Source: Igneacidithiobacillus copahuensis (GTDB lineage: Bacteria; Pseudomonadota; Gammaproteobacteria; Acidithiobacillales; Acidithiobacillaceae). Taken from it: a DNA stretch of 64,000 bases. The stretch is from assembly GCF_018854015.1 (NCBI RefSeq), contig NZ_JAAXYO010000039.1:1-64000 (forward strand). Reading direction: 5' to 3'. Shown one piece after another: positions 41,614 to 50,062 of this stretch. A model generated the notes under the pieces. The model was not told the DNA's origin, ran no database searches, and saw nothing but the letters and a program-made list of their open reading frames with translations. The translations under genes were made by a program, and so were the position numbers. Positions within the stretch are counted from its first letter, which is position 1. Each line of letters begins with the position of its first letter.

Positions 41614-42387
41614 TTAGACGACGTCAGCCGAATTGTCCAGGTGCCAATGGCGTAACTGCGGGTATTCCAAGCAAAGATAGAGGTGCTCGACCTGCTTTTT
41701 CTGCGCCTTGGTCAGCAGCAGTCGCACACCCACCAGATCACCGAGAGTGGCGGAGCGAGCCTCACGCCGCACCGTCGTCACCACCGTTTCGCAGTGTCCG
41801 CAATCGACGACATCAAACTCCACCAACGCCGCTTCGCCGGGGTCCAGCGGACAATTGGCCAGAAAAAAACTGGCACCATCCAAACTCAGGTCATGCAAAG
41901 CCCCCGCAATACTCTCGCCGCTGCGCCGCCGCAGCAGGATCTGACCATCCAGATGCAAGCGCCGGCGCAGGCGGGTCTTGCGTTGATAGAGTAACGCCGG
42001 GCGACGGAAGTGATAAACCCCTTGCGAGTCAATCCCCTCCAGGTCACTGAAAAACGAATAAATGCCACCCGCCGTCTCGATAAACACCAACACCTTTCGG
42101 TAGCTGCCCCACACCGCATTTCCCTGTGCTCGAAACTGCAGGCCGTGCGCATCGCAGCCCGCAAAAGAGAAGCTGTGTCCCGGATCTTGCGGGTCGGATG
42201 CAAAGATGACCGCGCTACTGTCGGCGCCGGCTTGACATAGGCTGTCGGGCACGAATTCGACCATGCTCCGATCAAACTCTCCCACCAACAGCAGGTGATA
42301 ATCCGCAATGTTCATGCCTTTTCGCAAAGGCAACAAGGAAGCGAGCGGCGTGCGATCCAGGGTGACATCGGTGCTGGTGGTGTTCAT
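41614..42387 (-). CDS. PilZ-domain protein (c-di-GMP receptor-like) with four conserved cysteines
   Basis: 257 residues from ATG 42387 behind GGAGGA. An N-terminal YcgR-N-like beta domain (about 15-125) precedes a PilZ domain (about 133-240) with both c-di-GMP signatures: RxxxR at Arg139-Arg143, and DLSLDG at 166-171. Cysteines 78, 196, 199 and 239 have counterparts in the paralogue at 42808; 196/199 form DCGHCET. It is co-directional with pilC. The reading frame is open for another 31 codons upstream into the GGDEF relic, but the ribosome site supports this start. Pilus or surface-behaviour control by c-di-GMP is inferred. Confidence 0.87.
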   Translation of the reverse strand: MNTTSTDVTLDRTPLASLLPLRKGMNIADYHLLLVGEFDRSMVEFVPDSLCQAGADSSAVIFASDPQDPGHSFSFAGCDAHGLQFRAQGNAVWGSYRKVLVFIETAGGIYSFFSDLEGIDSQGVYHFRRPALLYQRKTRLRRRLHLDGQILLRRRSGESIAGALHDLSLDGASFFLANCPLDPGEAALVEFDVVDCGHCETVVTTVRREARSATLGDLVGVRLLLTKAQKKQVEHLYLCLEYPQLRHWHLDNSADVV

Positions 42388-42453
42388 CCTTCCTCCTCCG
42401 GCTTGGTGAACAGGCCCGCGCGGCGTTCGGCTGGCAAGCCCAAGCCCGAGCCA

Positions 42454-42721
42454 CCGATGGAACACCCAATAGTGGCTGCGCTCATCGCGGATCGCCTTGG
42501 CTCGATACAGGCCCTAGTCAATGTAGCGTAACAGATTTGCTGGATCTTGCACGCCGTCTTCCGCTACCCGGCAGATCCCTATACGCGGCCGCACGGCGAC
42601 CTCTCATTCGTTGACCAATTGCATCTTGACCAGTACCAGCTCCAGCTCCAGCTCCAGCTCCAGCTCCAGCTCGTCCAGATTGCGGTAATCCTTATATCAG
42701 CACGACAAATTGAGTTCCAAA
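42454..42721 (-). pseudogene. Decayed GGDEF (diguanylate cyclase) domain remnant
   Basis: On the minus strand the translation reads FGTQFVVLI (42721-42695, a degenerate GGDEF signature), a stop, then after a one-base frame change LDELELELEL (expanded repeat), VLVKMQLVNE, stop (42606-42604), VAVRPRIGICRVAEDG (from 42600), QDPANLLRYID, stop (42516-42514), then GLYRAKAIRDERSHYWVFHR (to 42454). Order and spacing match the C-terminal half of GGDEF domains (SIGIxxYPEDG, LLRxADxALYxAK). At least three stops and one frameshift make it non-functional. The last part is in frame with, and open into, the PilZ gene at 42387. The remainder of 42388-42807 is non-coding. Confidence 0.72.
42635..42670. repeat. 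Hexanucleotide tandem repeat (TCCAGC)n
   Basis: Five perfect TCCAGC copies at 42641-42670 follow one imperfect copy (ACCAGC, 42635-42640). On the minus strand they encode a Glu-Leu run inside the GGDEF relic, at the place where functional domains often read DELELVL. Being hexameric, copy-number change would not shift frame. Confidence 0.9.
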
Positions 42722-42807
42722 ATCATTACACGAAGTTGCTTGTTTGATACAGTGGGTGTACCGTCAAAAGGTTTTTACTATTGGTCATTGCACGGAGGAA
42801 ATTGTCA

Positions 42808-43578
42808 ATGGGCCTCACGTTTGATGACTCAGAACTAGGGATGACGCTTCCTTTCCGGGGAGAATTGAATCTTACGGAATACCTAGAAGCGTTGCTTCCC
42901 GAATTCGCGGAGGTAGCAGCGACAGACTCTGGCCGATCTCCTTTGTGTAACCGTTCGGAAGGAGAAGCTATAGTCCTGTCTCCAGACCCCAAAGCTCCTG
43001 GAGAAGCGTTGCACTACCAGGGCTGTGACCCGCAATCTGGATGTCTGTGTTTTTCGTCTGCATCCCTTTCCCTGAATCTCCATGCCATGCGGCGCGTGTT
43101 GCTGTTCGTGTCGCTCGATCGCAAAGTCTATGCGGGCTTTTCTGAAGCGCAAGGTACCGTCGGCGACTTTCTGGTGTTCACCCACCCCCACCACCTCTAT
43201 TACCGAAAAGTCCGTGCGGATCGGCGAGTTCCGATGGGTGAGGGGCAAGCGATCCTCCGCCTTCAGGACGGCCGCACCCTGCGCTGCCGGATGCATGACT
43301 TCAGCCCCTCTGGGGTCAGCTTTCTTACCGAACAGGATATTCCACGCGGGGAGACGTTACTGGTGACTTTCGACATCCCCGATTGCGGAACCTGCGAAAC
43401 GGTTGCCCGGGTCGCTCGGCAGGAAACACTCCCGAGGGGGAGTCCCTGCAAATACCTGATTGCGGTAAGCATGAGCCTGACCAAAGAGCAGCGAAAAAAA
43501 GCCGAACAACTGTACCTGTGCAAAAAAGGGGCACAGGTAAAGCGGATCGTCGATTCTTCGCGATCCTCCATTGGGTAA
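42808..43578 (+). CDS. PilZ-domain protein, paralogue of the 41614 gene, with four conserved cysteines
   Basis: 256 residues from ATG 42808, with GGAGGAA upstream. It has the same layout as the divergent neighbour: N-terminal YcgR-N-like domain (about 12-120), PilZ domain (about 128-238) with RxxxR at Arg136-Arg140 and DFSPSG at 164-169. Cysteines 73, 193, 196 and 238 correspond to 78, 196, 199 and 239 of the paralogue. The pair DCGTCET is nearly identical, and LYLC near the C-terminus is shared. Several extra cysteines (47, 79, 81, 160, 214) are unique. It ends just before the groES promoter. A divergent duplication around a lost cyclase is the likely history. Confidence 0.86.
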   Translation: MGLTFDDSELGMTLPFRGELNLTEYLEALLPEFAEVAATDSGRSPLCNRSEGEAIVLSPDPKAPGEALHYQGCDPQSGCLCFSSASLSLNLHAMRRVLLFVSLDRKVYAGFSEAQGTVGDFLVFTHPHHLYYRKVRADRRVPMGEGQAILRLQDGRTLRCRMHDFSPSGVSFLTEQDIPRGETLLVTFDIPDCGTCETVARVARQETLPRGSPCKYLIAVSMSLTKEQRKKAEQLYLCKKGAQVKRIVDSSRSSIG

Positions 43579-43582
43579 CCCC

Positions 43583-43636
43583 TTGACACCCTCTCGCGGA
43601 TGCCTATGATTAGCACTCGACGAGGGTGAGTGCTAA
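43583..43636 (+). promoter_or_regulatory. groESL promoter with CIRCE operator
   Basis: TTGACA (43583-43588), 16-base spacer and TATGAT (43605-43610) form a strong sigma-70-type promoter. It is immediately followed by a perfect CIRCE element: TTAGCACTC (43610-43618), nine bases, GAGTGCTAA (43628-43636). CIRCE is the binding site of the heat-shock repressor HrcA, so groESL should be HrcA-controlled. groES starts 53 bases later. Confidence 0.93.
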
Positions 43637-43689
43637 TACTCGTCCTCGCGGGTTCTGATTTTGGTCCAATTTCGATGAGGAAAGCTTCT

Positions 43690-43980
43690 ATGAAACTGCG
43701 TCCGTTGCATGATCGCGTTGTCATCCGTCGCCTGGAGGAAGAGCAGAAGACTGCCGGTGGCATCATCATTCCCGATACCGCCAAGGAAAAGCCGGTGCAG
43801 GGCGAAGTCGTAGCCGTCGGTCATGGCAAGATTCTGGAAGACGGCAAGGTTCGCGGCCTGGATGTGAAGGCTGGTGACCGCGTTCTGTTTGCCAAGTACG
43901 CCGGTACGGAAATCAAGGTCGAAGGCGAAGAGCTGCTGGTGATGCGTGAAGACGACATCATGGCAGTGGTCGACAAGTAA
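43690..43980 (+). CDS. groS: Co-chaperonin GroES
   Basis: 96 residues from ATG 43690, with AGGAAAG upstream. MKLRPLHDRVVIRRLEEE, the mobile loop QKTAGGIIIPDTAKEKP, and the C-terminal GEELLVMREDDIMAVV are canonical. It caps the GroEL cage. It is the first gene of a two-gene heat-shock operon behind the CIRCE promoter. A longer upstream open frame runs through the CIRCE element and is not used. Confidence 0.98.
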   Translation: MKLRPLHDRVVIRRLEEEQKTAGGIIIPDTAKEKPVQGEVVAVGHGKILEDGKVRGLDVKAGDRVLFAKYAGTEIKVEGEELLVMREDDIMAVVDK

Positions 43981-44031
43981 GCCATCCGAAATTTTCCCGA
44001 TATTTTCCACATTCGTTGAAGAGGTGCTTCC

Positions 44032-45681
<1,650 letters not shown>

Positions 45682-45707
45682 ACCTCCCTATTCCAGCGGT
45701 AACAGAT

Positions 45708-45740
45708 GGGCTGGCCCTGCGGGGGCCGGCCCATTTTTTT
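45708..45740 (+). terminator. Rho-independent terminator of groESL
   Basis: GGGCTGGCC (45708-45716) pairs with GGCCGGCCC (45724-45732), then T7 at 45734-45740. It is correctly placed 27 bases after the groEL stop. Confidence 0.9.
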
Positions 45741-45852
45741 GGTCCTCTTCTGTTGATCATCGCTCTCGACAAGAGATCTGCGTCCCCGGGCAAGATACTC
45801 CTCTCTCCAAGCATTCCTGGATAATTGTACGCTTTTTGTACTGTACATATAG

Positions 45853-45881
45853 TTGACAGCATCAGGGCGGTCCATTATCTT
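45853..45881 (+). promoter_or_regulatory. Predicted promoter for the membrane protein gene
   Basis: TTGACA (45853-45858), a 17-base spacer and TATCTT (45876-45881) lie 54 bases upstream of the start at 45935. The preceding stretch 45741-45852 holds no gene and contains a TGTAC-rich segment near 45826-45846. Confidence 0.5.
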
Positions 45882-45934
45882 TAAGGCATTATCAAAGGGA
45901 GGGATCACTACCTGCATCTGCAGAAGGAGATGAA

Positions 45935-46591
45935 ATGGCAACGTCAACTGTCGTCGAAGCGCAAGTGAAAGAGTTCGCCCATCAACTTTGCCATCCAAAG
46001 GCGTTGGGAATTCGGGCTGCGTTCTTTATATTGTACGCTGTTTGTATAGGTGTGTGGCCAAGCCTTTGGCTCACCTTTACTCTCGCCTTCTTCTCGGCAT
46101 ACACACTCGCCCATGGCATCTACTGCTTTTCTGTGCTCCCGAAACTTCAAGGTTCATTAACAGAGTCTCCCGGTCTGGCGCGTCGCTCCGCCATCGACGT
46201 CGCGATCGGGTCCAGTATAGCGGTGGGGCTTCTTGCGCAGGGAAATGCACACGTCCTGCTGCTTATCGCAACCCTTTGGTTCCTCGCCTCGGTACTTATT
46301 GAGTTCCGCTGGCTAATGCAACACCATCATGCGTGGGAAAAATTTTTCTTCTTATCTCTGGGTCTATACCTACCGATCGCGTATGTTTTGCAAATGCTGT
46401 TTGTGCTTGGCAGGGAGACGAACATTGTCGAGGTTGTCAGCATTAACCTGCTCATCTTGGCTTGCGTCGGCGCCGCTGCACTAACGGTGCTAGCCTTGCT
46501 GGGCTCTCCAAAAGCCCGTCGCCAATTCCTCTCTAGATCCATTCGCAGTAATAAAGGAGATTTCTTTGCCGAATCCGCTGGAGTACATTGA
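45935..46591 (+). CDS. Six-helix membrane protein, possibly HdeD/DUF308-like
   Basis: 218 residues behind AGAAGGAG. About six transmembrane helices (roughly 27-45, 47-66, 88-107, 109-128, 137-160, 167-190), and an N-terminal cytoplasmic helix. Internal repetition of paired helices with small residues resembles HdeD/DUF308 acid-resistance membrane proteins, but no diagnostic motif is certain. It has a weak upstream promoter and overlaps the start of the CPXCG gene. Base composition is less GC-rich than the neighbouring operons. Confidence 0.6.
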   Translation: MATSTVVEAQVKEFAHQLCHPKALGIRAAFFILYAVCIGVWPSLWLTFTLAFFSAYTLAHGIYCFSVLPKLQGSLTESPGLARRSAIDVAIGSSIAVGLLAQGNAHVLLLIATLWFLASVLIEFRWLMQHHHAWEKFFFLSLGLYLPIAYVLQMLFVLGRETNIVEVVSINLLILACVGAAALTVLALLGSPKARRQFLSRSIRSNKGDFFAESAGVH

Positions 46592-46763
46592 GATTCAGTG
46601 CCCTTACTGCGGGGAGTCGTTCAGCGTAGAGATCGACGTATCTGCTGGAGATCAGACCTATATTGAAGACTGCCGGGTTTGTTGTGCCCCGGCAGAACTG
46701 CAAATCCACCTGGACAAAGACGGGGAAATCTCGGAAATTCTCGTCAACGCGGCCAACACCTGA
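46566..46763 (+). CDS. CPXCG-motif cysteine-rich small protein
   Basis: 65 residues from a TTG start, supported by AAGGAG 8 bases upstream and by family length. IQCPYCGESFSVEID (about 10-24) and DCRVCCAP (35-42) form the CPXCG family zinc-ribbon pattern, followed by an acidic C-terminus. The role is unknown; proteins of this family are widespread in gamma-proteobacteria. It overlaps the upstream membrane protein gene by 26 bases in another frame. Confidence 0.85.
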   Translation: MPNPLEYIEIQCPYCGESFSVEIDVSAGDQTYIEDCRVCCAPAELQIHLDKDGEISEILVNAANT

Positions 46764-46836
46764 GTGATGGCGACTCTAATGCCAAACTGGGGGGTAGCTT
46801 TCTTTGATGGGTAGCGGGCGCACGGTGAACGGCTCG

Positions 46837-46883
46837 CATTTTTGCGGTCCAATGAGAGTCGAACATTTTTACGCAATGAGAGT
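46837..46883. repeat. Imperfect direct repeat upstream of the ABC ATPase gene
   Basis: CATTTTTGCG-N3-CAATGAGAGT (46837-46859) is followed by CATTTTTACG-CAATGAGAGT (46864-46883), the second copy lacking three bases. The copies end 9 bases before the ATG at 46893. They may be a regulator-binding pair or a short duplication in the 129-base leader. Confidence 0.6.
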
Positions 46884-46892
46884 ACCCATTCC

Positions 46893-47570
46893 ATGCGCTC
46901 TGCGGCCTTAAAGCTCGAAGCAGTAGGTAAACGTCAACCGGATTCCCCGCAAAACTGGCTCTTCGAACGGATCGAATTGCAACTGGAGCCCGGTGAGTTC
47001 GTCGCCATCCGTGGCGAAAGTGGCCTAGGTAAGAGCACCCTGCTGCACATCATCGCTGGCCTTGAACGCAAGGATGCCGGCGAGGTATCCCTCTGCGGAC
47101 AGAATGTGGACAGCCTCGACGATGACGCTCGCACCCTGCTGCGCCGGCGTCAGATCGGTTTCGTGTTCCAGTCGTTTCATCTGCTGCCACAGCTCTCGGC
47201 GCGGGAAAACATCGCCCTGCCCTGGCGGCTGAATGCCCTGCCCCGGCGGGAACTGCGCGAGCGTGTGGAGGCGCTGGCGGAACAATTGGGTATTGTCCAA
47301 CGACTGGACGCCCTGCCCCGCAATCTCTCGGGAGGGGAGCAGCAACGGGTAGCGGTGGCGCGGGCGCTGATTCATAGCCCAACCCTGGTGCTGGCGGATG
47401 AGCCCACCGGTAGCCTCGATCCGGAACGCGCGAGCGACGTGCTCTCGTTGCTCGGGCAAATGGGCACGGCGGCGGGCGCCGCGGTGTTGATGGTGACGCA
47501 CTCTGCGGCGGCTGCAGCCATTGCCCAGCGACGTCTGGAAATGCGTCGGGACGGTTTGCACCCGCTGTGA
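46893..47570 (+). CDS. ABC transporter ATP-binding protein (LolD/MacB/AttE-like)
   Basis: 225 residues from ATG 46893. Walker A GESGLGKSTL (about 42-51), Q-loop FVFQSFHLLP, signature NLSGGEQQRVAVARAL, Walker B LVLADEPTGSLDP and the H-loop VMVTHS. It belongs to the LolD/MacB/DevA class that drives FtsX-type permeases without transmembrane substrate passage. Stop and permease start overlap (GTGA). A TTG-initiated extension to 46842 would translate the direct repeat and is unlikely. Confidence 0.9.
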   Translation: MRSAALKLEAVGKRQPDSPQNWLFERIELQLEPGEFVAIRGESGLGKSTLLHIIAGLERKDAGEVSLCGQNVDSLDDDARTLLRRRQIGFVFQSFHLLPQLSARENIALPWRLNALPRRELRERVEALAEQLGIVQRLDALPRNLSGGEQQRVAVARALIHSPTLVLADEPTGSLDPERASDVLSLLGQMGTAAGAAVLMVTHSAAAAAIAQRRLEMRRDGLHPL

Positions 47571-50062
47571 ATTCCTGGCGAATTCCCTGGCGTGCCGCCG
47601 TCTGGCTGCCCCTGCGCGCCCATCCGGGTGCTTCGCTACTGGCGGTGCTGGGAGTGGCGCTGGGCGTTGCCCTGGGCCTTGCCATTGCCCTGATCAATGT
47701 GCAAGCCGTGGACAATGTGTCCTCGGGAATGCGCCGTTTGGCCGGTCAGGCAGATCTGCTGCTCACCCGTCCCGGCGGCCACCTGAATGAGGACTGGTAC
47801 CCGCGCCTGGCCCTGGCCTCCGGCGTGGCAGTGGCAGCACCGGAGCTGCGTGTTCTCGCGCGCACCTCCTCCGGCGCGGCGCTGTCTGTTTGGGGTATTG
47901 ACGCCTTCCGCAGTCTGGCATTGGGACAACCTTTGCTACCCCTGCATCTGCAAGATCCCTTCACGCTTTTCAATCCCTTACATCTGGTACTCGATCAAAC
48001 GGCAGTGCGCGAGCTAAAGGTGCAGCCAGGGCAGTCGATACTCTTGCAGGTGGCGGGAGTGCCGCGCCACTTCACGGTAATTGGCAGTATCGCGGACCCA
48101 GTCCCCGGAGAGGCTGTCGCCATTACCGATATTGCCAGTGCCCAGTGGCTCTGGGGCGAAGAGGGAAAAATCTCGCAGATTGCCCTGCGCCTGCAACCGG
48201 ACGAGAACGTGGCGCAATTCCAGTCGAGCTGGCAGAAACGGCTGCCTCCCGGAGCCGTTTTACGCACGCCCAAGGATGCCGGCTCGGTAGCGGCGCGCGC
48301 ATCTCTGGCCTATCGCGTCAATCTGTTGGTGCTGTCGCTGGTGGCACTCTTTACTGGCGCCTTTCTGGTTTATACCACCCTCGCCTTCACTGCCATCCGC
48401 CAGCGCCGTAGTCTGGCCGTGTTACGGGTTCTGGGGCTGCGCGAGCGCGAAATTCTGTTGGCTAGCCAGCTGCAGGGCTTGGTGCTGGGCCTGCCGGGCG
48501 CGCTTTTGGGTGTGCCCTTGGGAATTTTCGTGGCACAACTGGCCTTGGCACGCATGGGCGGCAATCTGGGAGCCGGATACTTTTCTGCTACCGGAGCGGC
48601 GCTACAGGCGCATCCTGGTCTCTGGGCGATCTTTGCCCTGGCCGGATTGGGGGCCGCCCTGTTCGGCGCCTTCTGGCCGGCCTGGAGTAGCCGGCGTCTG
48701 CCGGTGGTGCGGATTCTGGGCAATGGCAGCGAGGAGGAACTGCCCGGCGCTCATACCGGAATCGGCCTGTTCTTGCTGCTCCTTGCCACTATCGCCGCGC
48801 TTCTGCCCGCCTGGGGGAGCATTCCCTATGCCGCCTACAGCGCGATTGCCATCCTGTTGATTGCCACTTTGTTCCTGCTGCCGGGGTTACTCGCTCTCCT
48901 CGTCCGCCTTCTCCCCCTTCCTCGGGCAGCCCTGCCCCGCCTGGTGATGGAGCAACTGCGCGGTAATCCAGGGCGCGCGAGTCGCAGTCTGGCGGCTATC
49001 GTCGTGGCCTTCAGCCTGGTGGTAGCGATGGCAGTGATGGTGGGATCTTTTCGCGATTCGGTGACGGACTGGCTGCGCGATATTCTGCGGGCGGATATCT
49101 ACGTGCAAGCCGGAACAGGCAATCAGGAACTATTGCCCACGGGCGCTGGCTCGCAGCTCTGCCAACTCCCGGGCGTCGAGCGTTGTTCCCGTCTGCGTCA
49201 TACCGAGCTTGCGTTACTGCCGCAACGTCCGCCGGTTGCGCTCCTGGCGCGCGGCATGGAACCGCAGCATCCGGGTCAGACCTTACAGATTCTGCAAGAA
49301 GCCCCCAGCGATCCCAGCGGCCCGGCCCCCATCTGGATCTCCGAGATCCTTGCCGGTCTCAGCCATTGGCAGGTGGGGCAAATCATTCGGTTACCGTTGG
49401 GCGCCCATGGCGAGCGCGTACGCATTGCCGGTGTCTATCGCGACTACGCGTATCAGGAGGGAGCCATCTCCGTCCCCATCGAGGAGTATCGGGCTTGGAC
49501 CGGTGACCAGCGCATCAACGGAGTGGCGCTGTGGTTGGCGCCGGGAGTGCGGATTGACGAAGTGCTACGCGAGTTGCGCCAACAATATCCAGAAAGCGGC
49601 CAATGGCAGATTGCCACGCCGGGCGAGATCCTGCAGCGCAGCCTGCAGATCTTCGACCAGAGCTTTGCCGCCACCTACGCGCTGGAGGCGGTCGCCATTG
49701 TCATTGGCCTGCTGGGGGTGAGCAATGGCTTTGGTGCGCAAACCTTGTTACGGCGCCAGGAATTCGCCCTGCTGCGCGTCCTCGGCCTGCGTCGGCGCGA
49801 GGTACTGCGCCTGATTCTCGGCGAAGGCCTATTGCTTTCCCTCTTTGGTGTACTTCTCGGCACGGGACTCGGACTCCTGATCAGCCTGATCCTGATCGAG
49901 CGTGTCAACCCCCTCTCCTTCCATTGGCAGATGGGCTTTCACCTCCCCTGGGGACAACTGACCATCATGGCCGGCGCACTGTTGCTAGCCAGCACCCTCA
50001 CCATGCTCTGGTCAGCGCGCAAGGCGATGGGCCAGCATACGGAACTCCTGCATGATGAATAA
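47567..50062 (+). CDS. ABC transporter permease with two FtsX domains (AttF/AttG-like fusion)
   Basis: 831 residues from GTG. TM1 is about 21-43, then a periplasmic domain (about 45-255), a first FtsX membrane domain (three helices about 262-380), a second pair of helices near 400-450, then a second periplasmic domain (about 480-690) and a C-terminal FtsX domain (about 700-825) with the ALLRVLGLRRREVL motif; the first domain has LAVLRVLGLREREIL. This duplicated architecture matches COG0577-type permeases paired with AttH-like proteins. It probably moves lipids or lipoprotein-like substrates across the envelope. Confidence 0.88.
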   Translation: MNSWRIPWRAAVWLPLRAHPGASLLAVLGVALGVALGLAIALINVQAVDNVSSGMRRLAGQADLLLTRPGGHLNEDWYPRLALASGVAVAAPELRVLARTSSGAALSVWGIDAFRSLALGQPLLPLHLQDPFTLFNPLHLVLDQTAVRELKVQPGQSILLQVAGVPRHFTVIGSIADPVPGEAVAITDIASAQWLWGEEGKISQIALRLQPDENVAQFQSSWQKRLPPGAVLRTPKDAGSVAARASLAYRVNLLVLSLVALFTGAFLVYTTLAFTAIRQRRSLAVLRVLGLREREILLASQLQGLVLGLPGALLGVPLGIFVAQLALARMGGNLGAGYFSATGAALQAHPGLWAIFALAGLGAALFGAFWPAWSSRRLPVVRILGNGSEEELPGAHTGIGLFLLLLATIAALLPAWGSIPYAAYSAIAILLIATLFLLPGLLALLVRLLPLPRAALPRLVMEQLRGNPGRASRSLAAIVVAFSLVVAMAVMVGSFRDSVTDWLRDILRADIYVQAGTGNQELLPTGAGSQLCQLPGVERCSRLRHTELALLPQRPPVALLARGMEPQHPGQTLQILQEAPSDPSGPAPIWISEILAGLSHWQVGQIIRLPLGAHGERVRIAGVYRDYAYQEGAISVPIEEYRAWTGDQRINGVALWLAPGVRIDEVLRELRQQYPESGQWQIATPGEILQRSLQIFDQSFAATYALEAVAIVIGLLGVSNGFGAQTLLRRQEFALLRVLGLRRREVLRLILGEGLLLSLFGVLLGTGLGLLISLILIERVNPLSFHWQMGFHLPWGQLTIMAGALLLASTLTMLWSARKAMGQHTELLHDE

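Noticed and set aside
42388..42465. N-terminal extension of the PilZ gene starting at GTG 42465
   Set aside because: The extension is the tail of the GGDEF relic plus linker. The strong GGAGGA before ATG 42387 and the paralogue's length support the shorter start.
42547..42747. Small plus-strand frame with a Gln-Leu repeat
   Set aside because: The repeat is the reverse complement of the Glu-Leu run in the GGDEF relic. No ribosome site, no family; the minus-strand explanation is better.
46842..46892. TTG-initiated extension of the ABC ATPase
   Set aside because: It would translate the direct repeat and gives a longer N-terminus than LolD-type ATPases have; ATG 46893 fits the family length.
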